From positions 9,086,229-9,150,228 of the forward strand of contig OW203988.1 in the NCBI GenBank assembly GCA_934047225.1: 64,000 nucleotides of DNA. The letters are read 5' to 3'. This document shows positions 11,433-22,234 of the stretch, in pieces. The notes beneath the pieces were generated by a model that worked only from the letters and a program-made list of their open reading frames with translations, made no database searches and was not told where the DNA came from. The position numbers were made by a program, and so were the translations under genes. This DNA comes from Ypsolopha sequella (Eukaryota > Arthropoda > Insecta > Lepidoptera > Ypsolophidae). Position 1 is the first letter of the stretch. The number at the start of each line of letters is the position of its first letter.

Positions 11433-12647
11433 TGTTTTTTCATAGCATAAAACATCCAACAAGACAAAGTATACCTGAATTTTAAAACCGATACGAAAAC
11501 CCAGAAATCTAACGAGATAATTTATTCCGGCTATTCTATAGGTATGAAATGAAACATCCAACAAAACAATTTGTAATCTTTTCAACCCTACCACCCACCC
11601 CGCGACACCGGTGGTCGGATTGACCGCAGCACGTGCCCCAATTCAACCCTCAAAAGCTCTCGAACGAAGCTTCCGCGACAAAAACAACAGCGCCCTCAGA
11701 CCTCGAGTGCAAACTAACCTCTTCACAAATCGGAAACATTTAAATACCCACGAAGTTTACCTTTAAATATCAAGTAATTTAGCCTTTATTGCAAGTAAAT
11801 TAGGGTTGTAAAATTGGGTATTTTGGTCGGCGCGTACGCAGCTGCGCATAGCACGCGCTCTTAATGATACGTCCTCGAAGCTTTGTTTTAGTAACTACCC
11901 TCAGTTACAGTAATGCGGTGTTGGTGGTCTCTTCAATTAGCATGTTGTTGATATACCGAGTGTCCGGAGGCAGATGTTCGTGACGGGTTGTATGTAAGGT
12001 TTGACGACTTGAAGATATCGAGGAGTTTGTCGATTATTTACGTGTGGTTAAATTGCGAGTAGTGAACTAGTGTGATTCAGCCCGTCCAAGGTAGTCTACG
12101 GTGTGCTAGTGGATTCAAAACCATTTATGAAATATAATTAATCTTATATGTACTATAGGTAGAATGTTCTTCGGTGTGTTCACACTATACCTAAGCAAGA
12201 TCTACAAATTTATTTTGTATGTCTGTCTGATTGAAATGCGTAAACGCAGAAAATATGAAAGGTATGAAATTTATAAAAATATATAACAGGGAGCAACTCC
12301 AGCCTTTACTAAGTTGCGATAACTTGAACGATATTGGAGATATCTTGCATAAATTGTAGTAGGTACATATCCAAGTAGTAAAACAAAGCTCTATATCAGC
12401 TATAAGAACGTTTCCATGGATACAAATGGTGTACTTGATTAGTCAGTCCTACATGTTTGTTAGAAACGCGGAAAGGGCCCCCGATTTAGAACGTTTTAGT
12501 GATACAGTGGATGTAATATGGCTCCTCTTTGCCATATTTGCCATTTATTTTTATCCATTGTTACTTTTCGGTGTTATATCAGTGATTTGCCATCAAGTGT
12601 ATCACTATATAGTGATAAAGTGGTCACATCGACACACTGTTACTCCG
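11433..12647. other. Unassigned DNA
   Basis: GC-rich islands at 11590-11720 and 11825-11880 sit in otherwise AT-rich sequence. The frame from 12426 encodes a strongly hydrophobic stretch around 12505-12610, but its second half is retroposon sequence, so I do not call a gene. Positions 12634-12647 are the left target duplication of the next element. Confidence 0.35.
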
Positions 12648-12866
12648 CCGGCGACGGCGCGGGCGCAGCGGGCTCAGAGACGAGCGGATGCGGCCGCGGC
12701 AGCAGCGGCGGCGGGGGCGCGGGCGGGGATATTCAGTCCTCGTGAGGGTGTCGCACGCGCCGGAGCACCTCGCGAAGCCTGATGAAGGTCAAGCTTAAGT
12801 TGACCGAAACGTCGAGTTTTTCTCGCATAAATCATAGTGAGTCTTAGCTGTGTTATCCATTTCGTT
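12648..12866 (+). mobile_element. GC-rich retroposon with 14-bp target duplication
   Basis: The 14-mer ACACTGTTACTCCG occurs at 12634-12647 and 12867-12880, bracketing 219 bp that are absent from the inferred empty site. The insert opens with about 125 bp of very GC-rich sequence (GGCGACGGCGCGGGCG and similar), then CCTGATGAAGGTCAAG, a stem GGTCAA / TTGACC, CCGAAACGTCG and CTCGCATAAATCATAG, ending ATCCATTTCGTT. The tail recurs at 6516-6567 on the minus strand. It has no poly(A). It looks like a 5'-truncated LINE or Penelope-like 3' end, or a SINE using one; which is not decided. Confidence 0.8.
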
Positions 12867-12880
12867 ACACTGTTACTCCG

Positions 12881-15800
12881 TTATTTTATTGTATGTTAGT
12901 AATTGTGATTCTTTTAAATCATTAACTATTCAATAGTGCCAAAACTGGATGATCAAAAAAAACATTAATATTGTTAAGTAAAGAGTTTAGTATTTCACTT
13001 TCAAGCATTCCATAAGTTAGTTGTAAAAGTTATTTTTAAATAAAATATTTTCGAAGACATCATTATAACACTAATTAGATATAATGTTGCTACTACTCAG
13101 CCATTTTAATATCAGCTTGCAGCCATAAAAAAAATTAGGATTGCTGAAGTAACAACAGTCAAGCCCTTTTCTATTTATAAGTCCCATAGTTAAGTTTCAT
13201 GTCAAAATTTTGGATACTTCTCGTTTGATTTTCAAAAAGTTAATGATGTCATTTTACTGATTTAGTAACGTACTTTCGATATCAGTTTAATTATTTTTTT
13301 TTTGATATCTGTAATAGTTACGGAATAATCGCCTGGTCACACTTAACGATTACACCCTGTATTGAGCGGAAAGGTCCTGTAGAAATGCCTTCGTGAAACG
13401 GATATGCATCATTTTAGCGTTAAATAAGAGAAAAAAGAAGGTATTATGTAACTAGTGATATGTGAGCTTTTGACTTTGCGTTTTAACTATTTTGAGTGTT
13501 AAATGAAAGTTCATTATGATTTTTTTAGCACAAGCGTTAGTAAATGCCTCTTTGAAGCAAATTTGGCATACAACAGCTGCAATGACGTCTAATATATCAC
13601 ATATCAGCTGCTAAAGTGCCAATTATAACACTAGCCCCATATTAATGTTCAGGGAGCCACATTAGGTCACATTTTCTTTTGAACGGTACCATGAAAACCT
13701 GTAATATAACATAAGTGCTCTATGATTGCAGTAGCGACTACCGATTTAAAGCTGTAGTTATAACCGTTTTATAAAACGGCCGAGTAAACGTTTATAAGAT
13801 TGGTTTATATCATAATTTTGTTGTATATGGCTAAAAAGTGATACGAAGCATATATATACGACCAGCGGTCACCAGCATTACTCCTATACAATTTATAAAA
13901 CACTTTTATCTGTTAAAATATTTTCTTTTATGATACTTTGCTAGTTGGGTGGGATCTTAAATCCCTACTACTCGTAACAGATTAAGTATTTTTATAGATA
14001 TAGCTTTAGATATTTCGGAATGCCCTATACATATACTTGTAAATCGAAAAACTCCCAACAATTGATAAAAGAGAGTCCCTGTTTTTATTTTCTTTTCTTG
14101 CAGTTTCATAGCACTTTAATTTAGTCGACTATCATACGAATTCATAAGATAATTTCCACTTTTTCCACACAAAAGTGTTTTAAAAATGATGAACATTTTT
14201 TTTGCAACAGCGGCCTTATTTGCTTTTTTTTGGATTGCCTAAATATTTAAAAAACAAAGTAGGTAAATTTCAAAATGGTTATGGCAATAATATTCTTTAG
14301 CAAAACAAACATTCACGAAACATAAACATTCTGTTCTGGCACTGCCCAGGATTCCCTAAATTACACCAACAAAGATATTTTATTGCTCCCAAGGGAAATA
14401 CTAAACTTCAAAAATCACCTTAAGTACCACTTTTGAAAATATATACGACTTGTAGACACAGCTTTAACCATAAATTAGTGAAGTTCTAATGTTCCATTCG
14501 AAGTTTCTGCTGCGTTTTATAAGTTTGCGGAGATTTTATTTGAGTTTGAAATTTTAATTCAATTGTGACGAAATATGGATCAAAAGCGTAAATAATATGC
14601 CAACTCAATATATAATAATGAAGATAAATAATGAAGATAAAAGAAGAAGAAAGATATTATTATGCTATTTACTACTTCATTCCAGATAAGATTAGAAAGA
14701 TTTTTAACTAAAATAAAAAGGCTGTAGCAGGCAAAATAGCAAACAAGAGAGTACAGTCTTTTCATTTTGGTTTACATGGTGTTTATTAGATTATATTAAC
14801 GTTTTAAAAACCAAAATCTTGCTATTATAGTATAGAATACCATAAAATTGAATATAGAATACGGCATGAGCTTGAAAGTAAAACTTTTCCACAAATAATA
14901 TTTTTTCTTTCACCACAGTTACGTTATACAAGTAGATATGTACCATGACAGCGCTTCCCTCGATTCCCTTCGCCTCGGAAGCCTCCCAGTGGGGCTGAAG
15001 GCTTTGTGTTCAGATTTATGGCGCCTTCTGACCGGGCGCCGCGAGCACTGAATAACTTTCACTGGATACCGGCTTTCAGACCTTGAGGAATGGCTGGTTT
15101 ACTCTTGCTTCATTGATCACGAAGAGTATTTGAAATCTTTTGGAGATTATTTGTTAAGGATCTGTAAAATATTCATTATTTTTTTTTTCTTTTGCTTTTG
15201 CTTTTTTTGCTACTCTAAATAAAGGTACATATTATGTTGTGTACGTAAGTATGCAAGTCCAACAAAGCAAACTTAGCTCAATTTTATACTCAATTGAGTA
15301 GAAAGACATTGTGTAGGCGCCGTATAAATGTAGTCATAGTAAAATAACTTACTTAATTATATTATCAACATCACTTACCAAAAATATGTATACTTACAAA
15401 GAAAAACTACCAGCAGAATTACACTGATAAGAATTCATTGTGATAGGATAACACAATCTAATTGCACAGATCTAATTCGAAATTCAAAAAGAACTTTCTG
15501 ATCCACAGACAAGATAGAGATTGCAGTTGATAGTGGGTTGCACTCAAACAGACTCAAATATCTACTTATACTCGTAGCAAAGTAGAGTGGCCCATTCCAT
15601 TACGGACACAGCAAAGGCGTCTTCTTTGAGACAAACCAAAATAAGCAAAAATGAAATTGCGAGATACGGCCCAGTTGTTCCCAAGAGATCAGCAATGTCA
15701 CGGACCGGAGATGTATTTCTCTATGAATTATCATTACAAATACGTTTTGTTACATTATTCTCAGCCATTCAAGTTTTTTTATTTTTTATTTCAACTCAAC

Positions 15801-16290
15801 AGGTCTTTGTAAAAAAATACTTGAAAAAAATGTTCTCTTTTTTAAGTAAGTATAGACAAAATAAAATTATTCAGTGAAATTAAACAATACTTTCATTTGC
15901 AAAAGACTCATCACAGTTTCTGGTGTGATCAAAAACTAATATCACCCAGGAAAGAAGCGACGGTCTTGGATAAACATACAAAAAGAGTAGTACATCGTTT
16001 GAAGTTTCCGTACAAAGAAGCGCAAGGGCGGGCGGCGCCCTACGCGATCATATCTTCATATCCAAACTGCCAAGCGCAGATAACGTTGTTTATGTATGCG
16101 TGTGTTGAGATTTGTTGCCAAAAATGATGGTTTGGGGTCAGTGAGATTAGGTTAGGCAAAAATAGGAGGCGGAAAAAGAACAACAAAATATGCGGTAAAA
16201 AAGATAAGTATTTGAGTTTTTCTCTTTATTTTATTTGGTAACAAATTAGCTTCGGTCCTAAAAATCTTTGTTCTTTTAGGGGATTGATCA
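12881..16290. other. Long unassigned non-coding stretch
   Basis: AT-rich with no supported gene on either strand. A small palindrome, CCGTTTTATAAAACGG, lies near 13770. A moderately GC-rich patch with no motif lies at 14950-15080. Open frames at 15587-15877 and 15897-16127 show no domain and no codon or splice context that would support them. Confidence 0.4.
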
Positions 16291-16465
16291 GAAATTCTGA
16301 AAAATGTCCCCTGTAAGCGAGGATGCGGGTCGATACCGCCGCCCCCGCGCCCCGCAGGTGCGACGAGATAATCCAAGATGGCCGCCGAGATAGGACGTGA
16401 CGTCACAACCCCCGCCCCCCGGCGCATCCTCGAGGCCTCCGCCACCCTCCTTGGAGGCTTCAGAA
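16291..16465. promoter_or_regulatory. CpG-rich candidate promoter with CRE and YY1-like sites
   Basis: A CpG-rich island stands out from AT-rich flanks. It contains CAAGATGGCCGCC at 16374-16386, which matches the YY1/Pho core (AAGATGGC), and TGACGTCA at 16398-16405, a full CRE. No TATA box or downstream coding exon was identified within a few hundred bases, so a role as a promoter of a gene whose exons lie elsewhere is inference. The overlapping open frames here look like by-products of GC-rich sequence. Confidence 0.35.
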
Positions 16466-17093
16466 ATCCGCTTCAGCTCTGGGTATGGTTCGCAACGACA
16501 ACGCAAAATTTCAGTGATATTTTTATAATATGGATCGTATTTTTTTGGAAGAAATTTGTTGGCAAATGTTTGAATAAGTACGAGTAATCAGTATTTCTTA
16601 ATGCTACCTAGTTTTTGTTATTTAAAAACAGCAGATTAACAAAAGTAAAAATAAAAATAGGTTTTAGGAATAATGCCTAGCAAGAAGAGCTGTTACATGA
16701 ACTAAATAAAAATTCAGAAATAAAACCGAAAATGTATCAAATAGGACTAAATCATCAAATAGGACTTTAACCGGACCGCGGACCGCTCGGACATTTTCAG
16801 ATTTCGGGCTTAGTCCGTTCCGTCCGTTAGTTCGTTGTTTTTAACGAACGATTATGGATGGTTTTATGCAAATACTTATGGTAAGTAATTCAACGGACTT
16901 TTTCGAACCAATTCGTACCGGACCGGTCGGAGTGTGGTGTGGGAGGGAAGGGAAACATATATAAAGTGTAAAGTTTCATTGAGATCAAAGCCATCAGGAC
17001 GTCACAAACATTTATATGGCAGCTGAGCGGATGGTCCACCTTAATTAAATAAGAGTATTTTTATGTTTACAACGATATATCACATACACGTGA
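16466..17093. other. Unassigned DNA
   Basis: No gene seen. Loose inverted similarity exists between 16772-16800 and 16915-16935 (CGGACCG-rich), which may be a decayed fold-back. Confidence 0.3.
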
Positions 17094-17261
17094 ATCGTCA
17101 CGACATAAATCCCCGAAAGGGTGTCAGAGGTGTTCCCAAGTGTGAAATTCAAATCCAAGTCCATACCTGTTACACCTGCTTTTCACACCGTCGCGCGTCG
17201 ATAACGAAACGTGATGGGCGATGAGCCCTATAATGGTACTTAGGGTACAAATGGATCAACA
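17094..17261 (-). repeat. SINE body without head, GTGCCCGAAG family
   Basis: On the plus strand: TCGTCACGACATAAATCCCC, GGGTGTCAGAGGTGTTCC, AAGTGTGAAATTC, then a diverged CGTGATGGGCGATGAGCCC and TGGTACTTAGGGTACAAAT. It matches the complement of the bodies at 33480-33645 and 51425-51620. The tRNA-like head is absent. Confidence 0.65.
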
Positions 17262-17321
17262 TAATACCATTGATGGTATAACAATCTCGGAAAATAGAGA
17301 GTACGAATAATTATATAATGT

Positions 17322-17695
17322 TCACAAGTGGTAGAGCTGATGCTGGACTCGACTGTGGAGGTACCACCTTCTTACTTGGAGACACCCTCGAAGTAATTCG
17401 GGAGAGAGTAAGAGGACAGCTCACAGGCAAAAAACCAGGAGGCCCACCATGTCTGGGACCGATGGATGGTGGTATATCCATCCCTAATGGCCGGGCCTTA
17501 TATGGAACAGACTGGTGACGGGCAGTGGCGTCACTGGTGCGAGGGTTCCGGCACCGCGCTCACCAACCCGCCTGCCCAGCGTGTGTGAGTATGGGTAATT
17601 CTTCCAGGATGACCACCCACCGGGCGTAGCAAAGTCCTGGAAAGGCTTATGTCCAGCAGTGGACGAACTAGGCTGATGGATGGATGGATGGATGG
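17322..17695 (+). mobile_element. SINE-like retroposon with GATGG tail, copy R2
   Basis: It is flanked by a 9-bp duplication, ATATAATGT, at 17313-17321 and 17696-17704. It starts within GTGGTAGAGCTGATGCTGG, follows the same order of landmarks as R1, and ends in GATGGATGGATGGATGG. It is 374 bp long, with the same start point as R1 and R4. The 66-codon frame inside is not conserved in frame between copies. Confidence 0.85.
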
Positions 17696-17902
17696 ATATA
17701 ATGTAAATTTTTAGAACGAAGTTCCTTCGTAAAGTGTAAGACTTCGACCGTCACAACACTTTTGCTATTATAGTACGTTAGAACTTCGTTCCAACCGGGT
17801 GTCCCACGACACCTCTCGTTTTTAGGGTTCCGTTACTCAAAATGAAAAACGGAACCCTTATAGGATTACTTGTTGGCCGTCTGTCCGTCTGTCTGTCAAG
17901 AC

Positions 17903-19301
17903 TAGAGTTTTGACCCGGGAATTCTCGTCCCGGGATTTCCCGGGAATTTGACTTTTCTCGATCTCGAGAAATTCAGCTCGAGAAAAGTCGAGACAGCGAG
18001 ACATTATTATTTTACAATAAAGCTATAAAAAATACCTAGTTATCGGCAATTTTGCCCTTTGACTCTTATTTGTCTTTTGCCGCGCGATGGCGGCATCCTT
18101 TGACAGGGCGGCAGGTGGCTGTCGGTGTCATTTGATACTGACAAGAGTTCTTTAATAAATATAACACTGCAAAAGCATGTAAAAGCCGAGTTTGGTGTAG
18201 AACTAGGTAGAATTCCATGTTAACGAAAAAAATGCCATCAAAAAAGCTTTGATTGATTTAGATAGCTCAAACCTATGGAAAGAGGACAATTTTGCTGTGC
18301 TACAAAAACTGCAAACGATATTGACGCCAACAAAACTTGCAGTGGAAGCATTAAGTAGAAAAGATGCCAATTTGCTAACGGCAGAGACTATAATCGATGT
18401 GTTGCTGAAAAAATTGGAGAGTATGAACGATCCTTTGGCTCTCAAATTAGTTAATTCACTTAAACTAAAAATAACAGATCGCCGTAATACATCTTTTATA
18501 TCGCTACTGAACTATCTACATAGCCCCATGCACAAAAAAAGTATTTATTTTATTGGTAACAACAAAACATTTTTGATTGGATATGCTGAAGACGTATTTA
18601 ATCGTCTTTACCCCACCGTCACAACATTTTCGAACAATGATGATCCAGAAGTCGTCCAAGTGAGCGTAAGTCAATCAGAACCCGACATTTTTGAAACTCA
18701 GTTAGAGAATGCTATCAAAGGTATTTTGAGCAATGAAGAGTCAGCCGCCGTAGCGCTCTCAAAATCAATCGTAAAAAAAGAGTTTTTACTATTTGAAAAA
18801 TCTGGCAAAAGGTCCCCAAATTTGGAAACCTTATACAAAGCATTACTTTCAGTCAAGCCAACTTCAGCTGAAAATGAACGAGTCTTCTCAATGGCGGGAA
18901 ATGTGGTCACTAAAATACAATACATAAATAAAATAAATAAAGAAGTTATGTGGATTGTTTTTAGAGATTTTTAATTATTTGTTTGAGACAGAAGGTTTAA
19001 TTATTATTTTATTTCTTATAATATTTTATTGATTAAAAATAACTGTTTTTAATAATGTAAGTAATGTTTTTTAACAATTTCTGTTTCAAAAATATCTGTT
19101 TTTATTGAAGTAATTTGAGAGACTTGGTTGATTTTTGTTCTTTTTAGTAAAACAAAATGTACATTACCGGCATTTTTAATTATTAAACTAAAATAAAGTA
19201 GTAAATACAAATTTCTCGATTTCCCGGGACGACCCGAGAAATCGAGGTCGAGAATTCTCGAGACCCGAGAAATAAAAAACCTCGAGAAATCATAATCCCT
19301 A
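17903..19301 (+). mobile_element. Truncated hAT transposon with 8-bp target duplication
   Basis: GTCAAGAC is duplicated at 17895-17902 and 19302-19309. The element begins TAGAGTTTTGACCCGGGA and, read from its other end, TAGGGATTATGATTTC, so the terminal repeats are short and imperfect (TAG.G). Both subterminal regions are packed with CTCGAGAA / TTCTCGAG / CCCGGGA words, which fits transposase-binding arrays of hAT elements. It carries the 3' part of a transposase gene (18249-18974). At 1.4 kb it is about half the usual length, and the N-terminal and catalytic half is missing, so it is non-autonomous. Confidence 0.9.
18249..18974 (+). pseudogene. hAT transposase, C-terminal fragment
   Basis: An open frame of 241 codons encodes the C-terminal part of a hAT-superfamily transposase, the enzyme that cuts and pastes its element. 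The clearest signature is the hAT dimerisation region near residues 195-225: LETLYKALLSVKPTSAENER followed by VFSMAG. The family pattern there is a Leu/Tyr-rich stretch, then (P)TSA.(S/N)ER.FS. The first 70 residues (DNFAVLQKLQTIL and following) resemble the helical region between catalytic blocks. The BED finger and the first catalytic Asp blocks are missing. After VVTKI the frame runs into AT-rich sequence, so the last 20 residues are probably not native. The first ATG is arbitrary, since the upstream protein is deleted. Confidence 0.85.
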
Positions 19302-19838
19302 GTCAAGACCCTTTTGCTGGGGCCCCGTATGAGATATCAAGTTGAAACTGATACCTCCTACAAAAGTCTAGATGCTGTAAAAAAAATCAAGCTTTTAACC
19401 CGACGCGAAAAAAGTTTCTTTACAAAATACATTTCATACAATTTTTTGTAAACAAGGAAATCAAAACCTATAGGGCACTTACAGTTGACTTAGAAACTGG
19501 AAATTTCGTCTACAGGTGGGTCTTATAACACACACAAAAATCTGAAAATAACAAATATTTAATTATTTAGGAAGTTATCAAGGACCAACTTAATTAAATC
19601 CTTTAGACACATAGAGTTTAATAGATCGTAAGTGTCAATTTAAGTTGGTTTTTCATAACTGCAAGTGGAATTATTTGTCATAATGTTTTAAGGGTTCCTT
19701 ATCTGTATTGTGTGGTGTTACGGAACCCTTTGTGCACGAATCCGACTCGCACTTGACTGTTTTTTTTTTCTCCTCCTTGCGGTATATAAATTGCCAAGTT
19801 TTAACAAAAAATATTATTTCTATCATTATAAACATATT

Positions 19839-19988
19839 ATTTTTTATATGTTATATTGCACATAAATATAAATACCTAATTAAATGGTTTTAGACTCCTC
19901 AGTGGGGTCGTCATCAGGCGAATAGAAAAAAAAAACATTTAATTAAGTATTTATATTTATGTGCAATATAACATAATATATAAAAAAT
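19839..19988. repeat. Fold-back with 50-bp arms
   Basis: The left arm (about 19839-19886) and right arm (about 19936-19988) are inverted copies: TTATATTGCACATAAATATA against its complement, plus AATTAAATG / CATTTAATT at the inner edges. The loop contains ACTCCTCAGTGGGGTCGTCATC, which itself hairpins. Non-coding. Confidence 0.75.
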
Positions 19989-20089
19989 TAAAAGGCCCTT
20001 AAACGGTATTTTATAAAAAGATATTTTATAAATGAAGTTGATGGTCGTGATTGTCGGGACTTGGTGGAACTTATGACACATTTTATTTA

Positions 20090-20430
20090 TTATTACTTTT
20101 AACCTGACCGGTTTCGCTGTATAAGCATTTTCAAAGGTTTTATGGCAACCTCATTTAAAATTTGCACCATTGCCAAACCTTGCCACAACGTTGGATATTT
20201 ATAGGACTGTCCGTGTATAGAAACATAGAAACCCAAGATTTCATTACAACGTTTTATTCCGAAGCAAGAATTACTCAAACCACCTGTCAAAGATATTGCA
20301 AACCTACCTACCTGCAAAACGAATCATAAATTGTACGGGAACAACAACAATAACATCTTGTTTAATTTTATTATCTATAAAACCTTTGAAAATGTTTATA
20401 CAGCGAAACCGGTCAGGTTAAAAGTAATAA
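20090..20430. repeat. Inverted repeat pair with GAAACCGGTCAGG arms
   Basis: The left arm (20090-20142) and right arm (20376-20430) are near-identical inverted copies of about 50 bp containing CCTTTGAAAATG, TATACAGCGAAACCGGTCAG and GTTAAAAGTAATAATA. The wording 'aaaatg...tacagcgaaaccggtc' resembles 3' ends of some non-LTR or Penelope-type elements, so this may be two tail-to-tail retroposon insertions. The interior of about 230 bp has one 72-codon minus frame without recognised motifs. Confidence 0.7.
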
Positions 20431-20533
20431 TAATATAAAGTGGACAAGTACAAGTGCATTTTAATCACAAATATTTTATAAATATATAATAAATTAAAAA
20501 GAATGAAAACCATCATCAACTTAACAATTTAAA

Positions 20534-21550
20534 CTAAACCATCAGCGGCACTTGTTTCGGTAGATAGTTGCCGTCAACGTGGAAGCCGTCGACTCCGCCG
20601 CGGTACGCCCTGGCGTAGACCTGGCCGTCGTCGCCGATGAACTGGTACCGACCCTCTATCTCCAGCACGTACCTACCGTTGCTGCTGGGCACCAGCCGTC
20701 CGCGCTCCGAGACCACCGTGTCTGTTGAGGGGGGAAGAGTTAGTGAAACGAGAGTGGTTCTGGAAATGTAAATTTTTATAGTGCGGATTTTTTTGTAAAA
20801 ATACTATTCTGATGCAGTTTATTCGACTATAACTATATACTAGACTAAGAGGACAGCTCACAGGCAAAAAACCAGGATGTCCAACACGCCTGGGACCGAT
20901 GGATGGCGGTATATCCATCCCTAATACCCGGGCCTTATATGGAACAGACTGATGACGGGCAGAGGCGTCACAGAGGCTAGGGTTCCGGCACCGAGCTCAC
21001 CAACCCGCCTGCCCAGCGTGTGTGAGTATGGGCAATTCTTCCAGGATGACCGCCGGGAGTGGCAAAGTCCTGGAAAGGCCTATTTCCAGCAGGGGACGAA
21101 CTAGGCTGATGGATGGATGGATGGATGAATATATATGTATATGTCATCAGCACATCGTAAAATTTGTCTTCAAAAAAAGAGATGGGACAAGCTTTATTGA
21201 AAAAGAGTCTACCGTTGCCATTGAACAACTAGCCCCGCGAAGGAAATGCTGTACCGTCCGATTTCGCCAACTAATAAGTGTTTTTGCATAGGCTTGACTA
21301 TACGCTATATGTCACTCCCACTTACCGGGGATTCTCACTGCGTGATGTTGGCTTAACCAATCATTGCACGTCTTTAGGGGTAGTTTCGCTGTTGTCAAAA
21401 CTCACCTTCAGCGGTGATGTATCTGAACGCGTATTGTCCATACTCGTCGTGTACTTCCTCGTGCCTGAGCGCCGGCAGCTCCCGCAGGGGATGGTGGCTG
21501 CGAGGGGGGGCTGACCAAGCCACCGCCAGCAGGCAACTGATCATTAGCAC
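20534..21550 (-). CDS. Cuticular protein with RR-type chitin-binding region (spliced)
   Basis: A structural protein of the exoskeleton, secreted and binding chitin. Two coding exons are visible on the minus strand. The upstream exon, 21550-21406, encodes a hydrophobic signal segment (VLMISCLLAVAWSA), then PPRSHHPLRELPALRHEEVH and the start of the RR region, DEYGQYAFRYITAE; it ends at a GTGAGT donor. The last exon, 20721-20534, follows a CCTCAACAG acceptor and restores the frame (phase 1). It encodes GRYVLEIEGRYQFIGDDGQV, then YARAYRGGVDGFHVDG and NYLPKQVPLMV, then TAG. The pattern Gly-x-Tyr-x-(Y/F)-x-x-D-x-G, aromatic, then G.(3-4)..LP fits the Rebers-Riddiford consensus. A CAG acceptor behind a pyrimidine-rich tract at 21550 suggests a short first exon further upstream, not found. 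If that intron is not used, translation could start at 21574 (MKSHVVSQ). The protein would be about 115-120 residues. The intron holds a retroposon (20848-21125). Confidence 0.85.
20848..21125 (+). mobile_element. SINE-like retroposon with GATGG tail, copy R3 (5' truncated)
   Basis: Starts at AAGAGGACAGCTCACAGGC, about 100 bp into the family unit, and ends GGCTGATGGATGGATGG. It lies inside the intron of the cuticular gene, antisense to it. Target duplication was not resolved (ATATATA-rich flanks). Confidence 0.8.
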
Positions 21551-21739
21551 CTGCGAAACAACGTGGCTCTTCATAAAGGAGGAACAAATAAGAAGGAGAA
21601 ACATTTTAATAGGTACCTTATTTATGGGAATCAATTAAATAATTAACTTTATTTGAAGAAGTAAGAAAACCACATAAATACATCTGAGGTCAAAAAATTC
21701 GATAACTATTTTAGTCCGAAAAAATTCCACCTGTGTAAA

Positions 21740-21806
21740 CCGACAACCAGACATCCACACACCAACAACCAGACATACCACACACCAACAACCAGACATC
21801 CACACC
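21740..21806. repeat. Three-copy minisatellite, unit about 24 bp
   Basis: The unit is CAACAACCAGACAT followed by (A)CCACACAC; the first copy starts GACAACCAGACATCC. It lies just upstream of the cuticular exons in that gene's sense, within its probable 5' intron or promoter region. Confidence 0.75.
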
Positions 21807-22021
21807 GTTTCACTCTCATTAAAATATTTATTTATATAACTTTCTTACAGCTATCAATGCGGGTCCGGACTTATGAGAATAGAGTAGCATAATATTATCT
21901 ATCTTAAATTGGTATCACTTGTCCAAAATAATATCTTGTAATATAAATTTTACACAATAAAAACTAAATATATTTTTTAAAGGAGATCGTCTTGAAAACC
22001 AATCAGCCATCAGTGACATGC

Positions 22022-22135
22022 TACAAATACAAATACAAATACAAAATTATTTATTGGATCAAAAATCTTAACCTAAAAAATAACACTGTTAAGGCTAAGG
22101 TATTCACAAAAATGATGTGTTCAACTGAAACTTAA
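22022..22135 (-). repeat. Possible retroelement 3' tail
   Basis: Three ACAAAT units and AAAATTATTTATTGGATC on the plus strand read as ..CAATAAATAATTTTGTATTT.. on the minus strand, like the poly(A)-signal tails of lepidopteran LINEs. No coding part is attached. Confidence 0.35.
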
Positions 22136-22173
22136 GTAAGGCAAAGCCTGTCATTTAAGAGTCAGTTGCTTCT

Positions 22174-22234
22174 GCTCGTAGGGACACAGTTTAATTAATA
22201 CTACCTGTATTAATTAAACTGTGTCCCTACGAGC
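22174..22234. repeat. Perfect 28-bp hairpin with a 5-base loop
   Basis: The arm 22174-22201 (GCTCGTAGGGACACAGTTTA..) is exactly complementary to 22207-22234 (..TGTCCCTACGAGC), with loop TACCT. No element ends were recognised outside the arms. Confidence 0.9.

Larger units (their letters stand above)
17815..19770 (+). repeat. GGTTCCGT repeat split by a hAT element
   Basis: The left part is 17815-17902: TTTTTAGGGTTCCGTTACTC, GTCTGTCCGTCTGTCTGTC. The right part is 19302-19770: AAGACCCTTTTGCTGGGG through AAGGGTTCCTTATC, GTTACGGAACCC, CCGACTCGCACTTGAC and a T-run. Joined across the hAT insertion, this corresponds to the copies at 27340-28825 and 42932-44093. Non-coding. Confidence 0.7.

Noticed and set aside
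12426..12782. 118-codon frame with a hydrophobic segment, looking like a membrane protein
   Set aside because: The C-terminal 45 codons lie in a retroposon with a 14-bp target duplication, and the upstream half has no recognised motif or splice context.
16152..16587. Three overlapping open frames in the CpG-rich patch
   Set aside because: Open frames on both strands are expected in GC-rich DNA; none has a known motif.
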